From NCBI GenBank assembly GCA_964630775.1, contig CAZVYY010000007.1:1-64000 (forward strand): a stretch of 64,000 nt of DNA, read 5' to 3'. Origin of the DNA: Anaeroglomus sp964630775. GTDB lineage: Bacteria; Planctomycetota; Phycisphaerae; Sedimentisphaerales; Anaerohalosphaeraceae. The notes below the pieces were generated by a model. That model made no database searches and was not told the DNA's origin. It saw only the letters and a program-made list of their open reading frames with translations. Shown here one piece after another: positions 51,929-59,851 of the stretch. The position numbers and the translations under genes were made by a program. How positions within the stretch are numbered: the first letter of the stretch is position 1; every line of letters starts with the position of its first letter.

Positions 51929-52108
51929 TTACGTGTTCTTACGATCTCGCATCCACAGGGACGCCGTAATAAACCAGACTGCCGTCATAATCAGCATTCC
52001 AGTCTTAATCTGGCTATGGGAAACCTTTCCCGCCAGAAAGCAAATTGGAAGAAGGATCAAAACCGCCAGCGACAGCCATGAAATCACTTGAATTATTATT
52101 TTTGTCAT
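51929..52108 (-). CDS. Small two-helix membrane protein (59 residues)
   Basis: A short open frame between the permease and rhamnosidase genes. It starts MTKIIIQVISWLSLAVLIL, has two hydrophobic helices (about 4-26 and 38-52) joined by a GKVSHSQIKTG loop, and ends in a basic RDRKNT tail. AGG lies about seven bases before the ATG, and it fits exactly in the gap: 13 bases after the permease stop and 22 before the rhamnosidase start. No family is recognised. It could be a small accessory subunit of the permease or an assembly factor. Confidence 0.6.
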   Translation of the reverse strand: MTKIIIQVISWLSLAVLILLPICFLAGKVSHSQIKTGMLIMTAVWFITASLWMRDRKNT

Positions 52109-52121
52109 GATGACACCTGTC

Positions 52122-53537
52122 TTAAGCCATTCGTTTTTGGTATAGGCGGCTGAACAGAATAAACAAAACCGCCATCACAAACCAGCCCGGCAGACTGACA
52201 AAATAAATCTCGATCCGCCCCGTCCAGACCAGCCAGCCGCAGACACTCATGGTAATCAGCCAGGCCAGCCCCGCCGCCCAGTTAAACACCGTGCCGGACA
52301 ACTCGGCATAATTGCTTTGCAGGCCGAATTTTCGCATCAGCCAGAAATCCACAAAGATGACCGCCCCCATCGGCATCAGCACCATCCCCCACATCGCAAC
52401 AAAATCCAGCAGTTTCATCGCCACGGCAGGAAACATCCCGGCCACCGCTGCGATTAAACCCAGAACCAGCGTCACGCGAAAACGCGAAAACGTCGGCATA
52501 ATCGCCTGAAATGCCAGTCCGGCACGATACAGTGTCGGGTTGGCCGTCGTCCAACTGGCCAGAATCACGCAAATCAGCCCGGCCACCCCCACGGCCTGAT
52601 ACGTCATCGGGCCGGGCAAGACATCGGTATTTTGCGGATTCTGATGGATTTGATAGGCATACAGCAGCGACGCGCAAATCCAGGCCAGAAAATGCCCCAG
52701 GTACATTCCGGCGCCGGAGGCAATTCCATACCACGATTTTTTGGCATACCGAAAAATGGACAGATCGCTCATTCCGATATGCCAGGCCATGTTGCAGAAC
52801 CAGGCAAAAAACATCACATGCCAGAAGGTAAATTTCGTCCGGCCTTCCAGCGGCGGACCACCCTTCCAGATGGCCGTCTGGCACATCGTCCAGACATCAC
52901 CCAGTGAATGAACGGAAGTCTGCGTGGCATCCAGAAATTGCTTGAACGTCACAATCCCGAAAGCCAGAAACATCAGCACCATCCACGGTGCGGCAAGATT
53001 GGCAATGTTCGCCACGGTGCGATAACCCGCGGCGGCGACAATGGCAACGAACACTCCCACCCCCAGCACAGCGATAATCCAGCCGAGGCTGTTGGGATAC
53101 AGGTCGCCCAGGCCGGGCATCCGGAATTTAAACCAGACTCCAAATGCCGTCGCCGCAACGGTAATCATTGCGCCGGCCAGAATCGTAAACATCACCCCAT
53201 TGGCCAGATTATAAATCGTCACCAAATTGCGCCCGCAGATTTTTTCAAGCTGATAATACATCGTCAGTCGGGCCCGCGTGGCAATCGGTGCACAAAACAG
53301 AGTCCAGCTCAGCACCGCCAGCAGATTTCCGACCAGCAGTCCCATCAGGAAATCAAAGGCGCTGACGCCCGCGGCAACAAACAAAGGGCCAATCATCAGC
53401 TCCGTGCCCGCGGTGTGCTCGCCGGCGAACATTCCCACAAAACTTTTAAAACCCAGCAGTGCCTTGTCCGGCACAGGCTGGCGTTCATATTCGCCGGCAA
53501 CCCCTTCATCGGTTGTTTTGCTTATTTCATCTGTCAT
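52122..53537 (-). CDS. NCS1-like (nucleobase:cation symporter) permease
   Basis: A 471-residue membrane carrier with about twelve helices, of the APC/NCS1 superfamily that holds cytosine, allantoin and thiamine permeases. KSFVGMFAGEHTAGTELMIGP at the start of helix 1, LASWTTANPTLYRAGLAF in helix 8-like position and a final AALPGWF-like FVSLPGWFVMAVLF are visible. The position ahead of a GH78 gene in a rhamnose locus makes a sugar or glycoside cargo possible, which would be unusual for NCS1. GGAA lies upstream of the chosen ATG; the frame remains open 14 codons further. A separate promoter is needed because a terminator lies just upstream. Confidence 0.7.
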   Translation of the reverse strand: MTDEISKTTDEGVAGEYERQPVPDKALLGFKSFVGMFAGEHTAGTELMIGPLFVAAGVSAFDFLMGLLVGNLLAVLSWTLFCAPIATRARLTMYYQLEKICGRNLVTIYNLANGVMFTILAGAMITVAATAFGVWFKFRMPGLGDLYPNSLGWIIAVLGVGVFVAIVAAAGYRTVANIANLAAPWMVLMFLAFGIVTFKQFLDATQTSVHSLGDVWTMCQTAIWKGGPPLEGRTKFTFWHVMFFAWFCNMAWHIGMSDLSIFRYAKKSWYGIASGAGMYLGHFLAWICASLLYAYQIHQNPQNTDVLPGPMTYQAVGVAGLICVILASWTTANPTLYRAGLAFQAIMPTFSRFRVTLVLGLIAAVAGMFPAVAMKLLDFVAMWGMVLMPMGAVIFVDFWLMRKFGLQSNYAELSGTVFNWAAGLAWLITMSVCGWLVWTGRIEIYFVSLPGWFVMAVLFILFSRLYQKRMA

Positions 53538-53576
53538 GTTCAGGTTCCATGCATGGAAATCATCGAAACATAGACA

Positions 53577-53610
53577 CAAAAAGCCTGCGATGGGTTACAC
53601 CGCAGGCTTA
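53577..53610 (-). terminator. Intrinsic terminator after rhaT
   Basis: On the minus strand AAGCCTGCG, an eleven-base loop and CGCAGGCTT form a nine-pair stem followed by five or six T. It stands about 15 bases after the rhaT stop and divides the aldolase-rhaA-rhaT transcript from the permease-rhamnosidase unit. Confidence 0.85.
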
Positions 53611-53624
53611 GTTCATACGCGAAA

Positions 53625-54773
53625 TTATTGGGCAGGATTCTGCGGCACCGCTGGAACGGCTTGCTGAATTTCAGTCGGAATTGCAGGGGGTGTTATGTCG
53701 GTTTTTTTAAGTTTCCCACTGTATCCGGCAATTACACTGGACAAGACCAGAACAGCCAAACCAGTCGCCAGCAAGCCACGTGTTTTACTACTGGTGCCTT
53801 TCCATTCACCCAACAAAACACCCAGCAATGAGCTGAACAGAATCGCGCTGGCCATCAGTACTGCCCAGCCAATATACCCGCGATCTCCCATTTGGGGTTC
53901 ACCGGTTTTGAAGCAGATAAATTGTGAACACCAGATTGCACCGGCAATACCCGAAAAGACAATATTACCCAGCAGCGGCGCATTGGGCTTGGTATAATCC
54001 CCGGTTGTTTTGTTCTTGAAATTGAGGAACAAACACCACAGGAAATTCACCATAAAGCCGCCCAGAAGCACAACAACCAGTACCGGCATTCCCTTCCAGG
54101 CGACCGACGTCACAGGAGCCGTTGTCAAAGCAAGCTCTTCAATTTTAGAGCCGCCCTGCAGGCCAATGCTCATCGCCGAACTCATTAGGCCGGAAAAGAT
54201 AGCAACAGTGATTCCCTTCTTGAAATCAAATTCAGCAACCGCTTTCTTCTTTTGTTCCTCAGACAACTCCCCTTCCTTGCTCATGCCCGCCATCCCGACC
54301 AGTACAATCCCAATAATCGAAACCGCAACCCCCACCAAAGACATATTGGCTGCGGGGGTACCATACAGGGAACTGAAATTTCCGGCCAGAATCGGCGGTA
54401 TCAGTGTCCCGGCCGCCGAACACAGGCCACAACCAACCGCCAGCCCCAGTCCTACCCCCAGATACCGAATCATCAATCCCCAAGTCAGGCCGCCAATCCC
54501 CCAGCCTACACCGCAAATGAAACAATACGCTAAAACATTGGTTGGGGACACCTTCAAAACACTTAAGACATTAGGCGACTGCACCAGCGCCAGTACCCAC
54601 GGCACAATCAGCAGCGCAAACAGGGCATAGATCAGCCAGTAACTTTCCCATGCCCAGTTTTTTACTTTTTTAAACGGCAAATAAAACACCGCCCCGGCCA
54701 GGCCACCGAGCGTAAAGATGATGATACCCAGCGTCGGATTGGGCGTCATTTCAGCAAGAAGTACGTTTGACAT
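53625..54773 (-). CDS. rhaT: L-rhamnose/proton symporter
   Basis: A 382-residue carrier with about ten helices, of the RhaT branch of the drug/metabolite transporter superfamily. Recognisable parts are FTLGGLAGAVFYLPFKKVKNWAWESYWLIYA and CGVGWGIGGLTWGLMIRYLG in the first third, and the late WAVLMASAILFSSLLGVLLGEWKG. It brings L-rhamnose in with protons. AAGGAG precedes the ATG. The isomerase gene ends 24 bases upstream, so uptake, isomerisation and aldol cleavage are encoded together. Confidence 0.92.
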   Translation of the reverse strand: MSNVLLAEMTPNPTLGIIIFTLGGLAGAVFYLPFKKVKNWAWESYWLIYALFALLIVPWVLALVQSPNVLSVLKVSPTNVLAYCFICGVGWGIGGLTWGLMIRYLGVGLGLAVGCGLCSAAGTLIPPILAGNFSSLYGTPAANMSLVGVAVSIIGIVLVGMAGMSKEGELSEEQKKKAVAEFDFKKGITVAIFSGLMSSAMSIGLQGGSKIEELALTTAPVTSVAWKGMPVLVVVLLGGFMVNFLWCLFLNFKNKTTGDYTKPNAPLLGNIVFSGIAGAIWCSQFICFKTGEPQMGDRGYIGWAVLMASAILFSSLLGVLLGEWKGTSSKTRGLLATGLAVLVLSSVIAGYSGKLKKTDITPPAIPTEIQQAVPAVPQNPAQ

Positions 54774-54797
54774 CGTGTTCTCCTTAAGCGTTTCAGA

Positions 54798-56066
54798 TTA
54801 TGAACGTTGGGACAATACATCCGCCTCATACTGCTTGACTTCGGCAAACCAGGCAGGACCGACCGGCACATTTTTCTTCATGCAGTAGTAATCCCATACC
54901 GCGCCAAACGGCAGCGTCTTGAGTTCTTCCATACAGGCCAGCCGGCCGGTAAATTCCATCTTCTGTTCCATCTTCTTGAGCGTGTCATACGGCTCCAGCA
55001 GGGCATACAGCAGGGCTTTAATCATATTCCGTGTGCCAATCACCCAGGCGGCAATCCGGTTGATGCTGGCGTCAAAGAAGTCCAGACCGATATGCACCTT
55101 GTCCAGCTTGCCGCTGCGAACCAGTTCCTGGGCAATGGCAAACAGTTCGTCGTTAAGAATCACCACGTGGTCGCTGTCCCAGCGAACCGGGCGGCTGACA
55201 TGCAGCAGCAGTTCCGGGCAGAACATCAGCACCGAGGAAATCTTTTCGGAAATCATTTCCGTCGGGTGATAATGGCCCGCATCGAGGCAAAGCAATTTCT
55301 GGCGGCTGACGGCATAGCCCATATAGAATTCATGCGAACCGACCGTGTAGCTTTCAGCCCCAATACCGAAAAGCTTGGATTCCACGGCATCGAGATTCAA
55401 TTTGGGATTGATCTTTTCAGCAAAGATTTTGTCCAGCGAGTCAGTCAGCCGCTGACGGGGACTGGTACGGTCGGCGGGGATATCCTTATAGCCGTCGGGA
55501 ATCCAGAAGTTAGTCACCGCGGGCGTTCCGAGTTGTTTGCCCATGGCGGCGGCAATCTTGCGGCAGGCGATACCATGTTCAATCCAGAAATTGCGAACAC
55601 CCTTGTCCGGATGGCTCAGCGTAAATCCATCGGCGGCCAGCGGATGAGAAAAATACGTCGGATTAAAATCCATCCCGAGTTTATTGGCTCTGGCCCAGTC
55701 AATCCAGCTCTGGAAATGCTTGGGCTGCATCTCATTGCGGTCGATATATTTGCCGCCGTTGTCGATATAGCAGGCATGGAGATTCAGGCGATGCCGGCCG
55801 GGAATCAGGCTCAGGGCCTTCTCCACATCCATGCGAAGCTCATCAATCGTACGGGCCTTGCCGGGGTAATTGCCGGTGGCCTGAATGCCGCCGCCGGACA
55901 GTTCCGCGCCGACTTTTTCATACCCCCCCACATCATCGCCCTGCCAGCAATGCAGGGATATGGGGATTTTGGCCAATTTCGCCATGGCACGGTCGGTATT
56001 GACACCCATCTCGGCATACTGCTCTTTGGCCAACTGATACGCACGTTCGATATTCTGTTTCTTCAT
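54798..56066 (-). CDS. rhaA: L-rhamnose isomerase
   Basis: A 422-residue cytosolic enzyme converting L-rhamnose to L-rhamnulose. Family segments include ISLHCWQGDDVGGYE with metal/sugar-binding His and Asp, LNLHACYIDNGGKYIDRNE, GMDFNPTYFSHPLA, CLDAGHYHPTEMISEKIS and KVHIGLDFFDASINRIAAWVIG. Length is normal. AAGGAG lies seven bases before the ATG at 56066; an earlier in-frame ATG is less likely. It stands between aldolase (53 bases) and rhaT (24 bases). Confidence 0.95.
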   Translation of the reverse strand: MKKQNIERAYQLAKEQYAEMGVNTDRAMAKLAKIPISLHCWQGDDVGGYEKVGAELSGGGIQATGNYPGKARTIDELRMDVEKALSLIPGRHRLNLHACYIDNGGKYIDRNEMQPKHFQSWIDWARANKLGMDFNPTYFSHPLAADGFTLSHPDKGVRNFWIEHGIACRKIAAAMGKQLGTPAVTNFWIPDGYKDIPADRTSPRQRLTDSLDKIFAEKINPKLNLDAVESKLFGIGAESYTVGSHEFYMGYAVSRQKLLCLDAGHYHPTEMISEKISSVLMFCPELLLHVSRPVRWDSDHVVILNDELFAIAQELVRSGKLDKVHIGLDFFDASINRIAAWVIGTRNMIKALLYALLEPYDTLKKMEQKMEFTGRLACMEELKTLPFGAVWDYYCMKKNVPVGPAWFAEVKQYEADVLSQRS

Positions 56067-56119
56067 CCTGATTCTCCTTGTCCAAGTAATATTTTTCAAT
56101 AAAGGCCTGATTGTTCTGA

Positions 56120-57190
56120 TTATCCCATTTGTTTTTTACGATACGATTCCACTTCCCAGTTTTCAATGAACGCCCTGGCACGATCCGACATGCATTGAAT
56201 CCCGCCAAAAGCCCTGGCATAGTGCATAATCATCGCCCCGTCAATCGCCAGTTCCAGCGCCAATTGAGCGGATTTGGGACTTGTCCCAAGACCATAAACC
56301 GCGTCGTCTGTAATCACAACCGCCGGCTCATAACCCCGCTGCTGAACAAACGCCGCAACACCTTCTTTTGTCGGGTTTCCGATATATGGAAAGGATTTTG
56401 AATACACAATATGATCCGGCGAAATCGGCCCCTCGGCGGCGGCAAATCGTTCGACGCCGGCTATAAATGCAGAATGTTCAGCGGAGAAGACCTTGCTGAA
56501 TGCATCTCTGGCACAAGCCAGCTTTTCCGCCGACAACGACCGCACAGCAGGAAATTCAACGGCAACAGAAGCCTTGATATACTCAGCCTTGAGAATAGCA
56601 AAGACATCTTTATATAATTGTTCGATGTGCTTATCGCAATTGGCCGAGATAAAGATACCGTGATTTTCCAGCAGAATAATTTCAGGCTGTTTGCCATAGC
56701 GATGCTGGTAGGCGAGGATTTCTTTGCGAACTTGCATGCATAGCGTATATCCCGGGTCAATATAATCAATCCACAGTGCCTTGGGGAAGAGTTTTGCAGC
56801 CGTAACCTTGCCCTGCTTGGCACAACAAAGACCATTGACCATGGCCGGGTGCGTGTGAACCACAAAACGGGCATCCAGCGACTCATGCAGCGGCGCCTCA
56901 ACTGAAGGCCTGCCTTTGCTGCCAGGGGATACCGCGGCGGCCATAATATCCTTGACTAAAGCCTCGCGAGCCTGGGGGTCAGCGGGTGTGGGTGTGCTGT
57001 AAAGTAATGCCAGTTTACTTCGGTCAATTGCAACGAAATCTTCGGGCTTAAGACCGCTTAAAACCGTGCCGGAAGGTTTCACCCAGACTGTTTGGGCGTC
57101 TTTGGCAGATGTGTTTCCCCCGCCCCCTTTGACATAATCCGAGGTTCCAAACTGATGTGACAGCCTGGTTATAGTCGCAAGTAAATCCAA
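56120..57190 (-). CDS. Class II aldolase, probable rhamnulose-1-phosphate aldolase
   Basis: A 356-residue class II aldolase/adducin-fold protein. YVKGGGGNTSAKD binds the phosphate, VKPSGTVLSGL and VVHTHPAMVNGL with HxH form the zinc site, and ILLENHGIFIS gives the third His. It matches the aldolase half of bifunctional aldolase/dehydrogenase proteins and would split L-rhamnulose-1-phosphate into DHAP and L-lactaldehyde; the dehydrogenase-like half is a separate gene (38674-39765). The start is a TTG: AAAGGAG lies eight bases upstream and no in-frame ATG is near. A promoter stands 47-74 bases upstream. Confidence 0.85.
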   Translation of the reverse strand: MDLLATITRLSHQFGTSDYVKGGGGNTSAKDAQTVWVKPSGTVLSGLKPEDFVAIDRSKLALLYSTPTPADPQAREALVKDIMAAAVSPGSKGRPSVEAPLHESLDARFVVHTHPAMVNGLCCAKQGKVTAAKLFPKALWIDYIDPGYTLCMQVRKEILAYQHRYGKQPEIILLENHGIFISANCDKHIEQLYKDVFAILKAEYIKASVAVEFPAVRSLSAEKLACARDAFSKVFSAEHSAFIAGVERFAAAEGPISPDHIVYSKSFPYIGNPTKEGVAAFVQQRGYEPAVVITDDAVYGLGTSPKSAQLALELAIDGAMIMHYARAFGGIQCMSDRARAFIENWEVESYRKKQMG

Positions 57191-57236
57191 ACAATCATCT
57201 CCTTTCGCACTGAAGATATAGTGGCTATTGTGGATG

Positions 57237-57264
57237 ATTGTAGCTGGACGGCGGGCTTAGTCAA
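57237..57264 (-). promoter_or_regulatory. Sigma70-type promoter of the rhamnose operon
   Basis: On the minus strand TTGACT (57264-57259) and TACAAT (57242-57237) stand 16 bases apart. Transcription would start near 57230, giving a 40-base leader with AAAGGAG before the TTG start of the aldolase gene. Activator-type repeats adjoin the -35. Confidence 0.65.
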
Positions 57265-57269
57265 ACCAT

Positions 57270-57301
57270 TTTTTGCGACAATATTTTGTCTTTTTGCGAC
57301 A
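57270..57301. promoter_or_regulatory. Direct-repeat operator, probable AraC-type site
   Basis: Two identical 11-mers, read as TGTCGCAAAAA on the minus strand, lie at 57291-57301 and 57270-57280, exactly 21 bp (two helical turns) apart. The nearer copy ends about five bases before the -35 of the rhamnose promoter. This is the arrangement of RhaS/AraC-type activators, which bind same-face direct repeats beside the -35. Confidence 0.6.
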
Positions 57302-57308
57302 CATGCAG

Positions 57309-57339
57309 AAGTCTCTATTATATTGTACACCAGAGACTT
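57309..57339. repeat. Inverted repeat upstream of the rhamnose operator
   Basis: AAGTCTCT and AGAGACTT are perfect eight-base inverted arms around a 15-base AT-rich spacer that holds TATAAT on the minus strand. It may be a further regulatory site, a second promoter, or part of the 3' end of the MATE transcript. Confidence 0.4.
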
Positions 57340-57404
57340 GTATTCATTGCATCATTTTCAGTGCGACCAAAGATTGCTCGTTCAGATTACCTGCCCCGGT
57401 CCTG

Positions 57405-58796
57405 TCAGGCAAATTTCTCTTTTTCTTTTTGATGCAGAACTGTCCAGGCTTCACGTCTGAAAAACCACCCGAGTCCAACCGCACGGACCATCCAGTCCAT
57501 GGCCGTGGACAGCCACACCCCCGCCAATCCCATATTCAGGTGATACGCCAGCAGCCAGACACCGCCCAGCCTGCAAACCAGCATGCTGACAAATGCCACA
57601 TACATCGGCGACCGCGTATCCCCCACACCCCGCAAGGCACCAATAAAGATAAAGGTAATTGCCAGAAATGGTAGTTCTATGGCCGATAAACGCGTCGCCA
57701 TGCCCGCCAACTCAACCACCTCCGGCGTGGCTCCAAACAGCAGAGAAATCTGTGGACCAAACACAAGAAACCACAGGCACAATATGACCATTAACACACT
57801 GACAGCGGCAATGATTTTTTTGACGGCAATCTTGGCAATTCTTGGCCTGCCGGCGCCAATCGCCTGTCCGGTAATTGTGGTCGTGGCAACCGCCAGCCCC
57901 CAGGCAGGCATGATCGCCACGTTCTCAATCTGCATGGCGATCTGGTGAGCCGCCAAAACAGTGGTACCCAGATTCGTAACCATCACCATAAACAGCATAT
58001 AATAGACTGAATTCATCCCCCGCTCAATATAGGCCGGCCAGGCCAGGTACCAGATACGCCCAAGCACTTTTTTTTGAATCGGCCAGAAATGCTGCCATTG
58101 CAGATGAAGCCCTCTGGGGCCAATGAGTAACGCCAGCGAAAAGAAAATCCCCACCGTCCGGGCGACCACCGTTCCCCAGGCGACACCATAAAAACCGAGT
58201 TTGGGTGCCCAGATACCAAAGGCCAGCATAATACTGACCACAATATTGACGACATTCATCATACCAGTAATCACCATCGGACGGAAAGTGTCGCCCGTAC
58301 CGCGAAGCATGCCGTTACTGACCATCATAGGCAGGCCGGTCAAGCAGGAAATCAGCAGAATCTGGAGATAGGTTGCCCCATAAGGAACCACCTCCGGATC
58401 GGCCCCAAAAAAAAGCAAAATCGGAGAGGTGAACGGGGCACTCAGGCCAAAAAGGACAATCGCCATCAGGAATGCAATAACCATTGAACATCCTGCATGT
58501 TTCCTGGCAATTTCGTGCTCCATTTCACCCCAGCTTCGGGCAACAATCGACGTGGCCGCCATAGTTAATGCAATAAAAGGAGCAGTAACCAGGAATGTCA
58601 AAATACCCGACAGCCCCGCCGCGGCCAGAAATTTTTCGTTATGCAATCGCCCTACAATCAGAGTGTCGCTTAAAAAAACCAAAGAATAGAGACAATTTTC
58701 GACTATTGACGGCGCTGACAGCACGGTCAAAGTGCGATTCATCTCCCGTAAACGAAGATTAATACGCCCGGATTGTTGCCCTTTTTGCTTATTCAT
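57405..58796 (-). CDS. MATE-family efflux transporter
   Basis: A 463-residue exporter with twelve helices in two similar halves. The N-terminal half has SAPSIVENCLYSLVFLSDTLIVGRL, and the loops PMMVSNGMLRGTGDTFRPM and FIGALRGVGDTRSPMY mark the equivalent places in each half, the family's repeated R-G-x-G-D-T motif. It exports cationic drugs or metabolites using Na+ or H+. It is divergent from the MarR regulator, which may control it. Confidence 0.9.
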   Translation of the reverse strand: MNKQKGQQSGRINLRLREMNRTLTVLSAPSIVENCLYSLVFLSDTLIVGRLHNEKFLAAAGLSGILTFLVTAPFIALTMAATSIVARSWGEMEHEIARKHAGCSMVIAFLMAIVLFGLSAPFTSPILLFFGADPEVVPYGATYLQILLISCLTGLPMMVSNGMLRGTGDTFRPMVITGMMNVVNIVVSIMLAFGIWAPKLGFYGVAWGTVVARTVGIFFSLALLIGPRGLHLQWQHFWPIQKKVLGRIWYLAWPAYIERGMNSVYYMLFMVMVTNLGTTVLAAHQIAMQIENVAIMPAWGLAVATTTITGQAIGAGRPRIAKIAVKKIIAAVSVLMVILCLWFLVFGPQISLLFGATPEVVELAGMATRLSAIELPFLAITFIFIGALRGVGDTRSPMYVAFVSMLVCRLGGVWLLAYHLNMGLAGVWLSTAMDWMVRAVGLGWFFRREAWTVLHQKEKEKFA

Positions 58797-58889
58797 TGCA
58801 CGATATCATTTTAAAACGGTTTTAGTCGGAATCTTTCAATCAATAAACGGTTTTCAAAAAAAACTCTGTGACTTTTGCACTCTTCGCAA

Positions 58890-58895
58890 TATAAT
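58890..58895 (+). promoter_or_regulatory. Candidate -10 element of the MarR gene
   Basis: A TATAAT lies 125 bases before the MarR start within the context ATATAATATAT, which recurs before the 59852 gene. No good -35 is visible at 16-18 bases, so the promoter is uncertain. The rest of the 223-base MATE-MarR gap is AT-rich without other features. Confidence 0.35.
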
Positions 58896-59019
58896 ATATA
58901 GGTCATGTTAATAATTAAGATCTCAAACGAAATCATAATACGTGTTTTTAAGACGTTTCGCCACGAAAATAGATATTTAAGATACAAACGACTGACTTTC
59001 GATTTGCTAAGGAGTCAAT

Positions 59020-59481
59020 ATGGGTCCTGAATTAGAGAAAGCGTTAAATGATCTAAGCCTTCGGATGCGGCTGATTCGAGCCATACAGGAAAACCAGAAG
59101 CCTGAAGATACCCTGACTGAACGCGAATCGTTAATTCTTCAGCACCTTGCAGAACGAGGGACAATGACGGTGTCGCAAATATCCGAGGCCTGGCCCAATT
59201 TCAGTGAAAGCACCATTTCAATGACTTTGACAAAACTGTGGAAGCGTAAATTGGTCTCCAAGACCATCAGCCCGGAAAATCAACGAATTACTCATGTCAG
59301 CCTGACAGACAAAGGCCGAAATGAACTGGACCAGATATTTAAGCAGCGGCGAGAGCGTTTTCAAGCCCTCTTTGATGCCATACAGCTCAGTAATCATGAA
59401 CGAGAGGTTTTTATCGGAATTTGCCAGCGAGGTGTAGCTTGCATTGATCAATTGCTGGGCAAGAAAAGCGAGTCTTTGTAG
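59020..59481 (+). CDS. MarR-family transcriptional regulator
   Basis: A 153-residue winged-helix regulator. LTERESLILQHLAERGTMTVSQI, FSESTISMTLTKLWKRKLVSK and the wing SPENQRITHVSLTDKGRNELD give the classic MarR pattern. TAAGGAG stands five bases before the ATG. Divergent from the MATE exporter gene, it is likely to repress that gene or itself and to be released by a small aromatic ligand. Confidence 0.9.
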   Translation: MGPELEKALNDLSLRMRLIRAIQENQKPEDTLTERESLILQHLAERGTMTVSQISEAWPNFSESTISMTLTKLWKRKLVSKTISPENQRITHVSLTDKGRNELDQIFKQRRERFQALFDAIQLSNHEREVFIGICQRGVACIDQLLGKKSESL

Positions 59482-59717
59482 CTTCAGGTGAAACATTTTA
59501 AATTCTCTGTATAACAGCCATTGTTTATCCATTTATCTCATACAGAGTGTATTTATCCAAAACACAAAATTAACTGCAATGCAGTCCCCAAAAATATTGG
59601 GCCAAAACACAGAAATATTTAAAATTTTATGACACTTTTAAACAGTTGTTTTATATGAACTTATAATGTTTTTATGGATAATTATTTCATTTTTTGAACT
59701 GATTTCAAAATAAAACA

Positions 59718-59746
59718 TTAAACATTTATGCCTTTGGCTATATAAT
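59718..59746 (+). promoter_or_regulatory. Candidate promoter of the low-complexity/TPR gene
   Basis: TATAAT at 59741-59746 with TTAAAC 17 bases upstream. A start near 59753 would give a leader of about 100 bases. The rest of the gap after the MarR gene is AT-rich and no other feature was seen there. Confidence 0.45.
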
Positions 59747-59851
59747 ATATTAGAGTACTTGATTTCTGATTCCACTGGCCCTGATTGCCGGAGAATGCAT
59801 ACGGATTGCAGCGCTGCGGCGAGGGGGCAAATGGAAGATAGGAGCATAAAA

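Noticed and set aside
54807..56102. Plus-strand open frame of 431 codons
   Set aside because: It lies wholly opposite rhaA, an unmistakable enzyme, and its translation matches no family; it is an antisense shadow.
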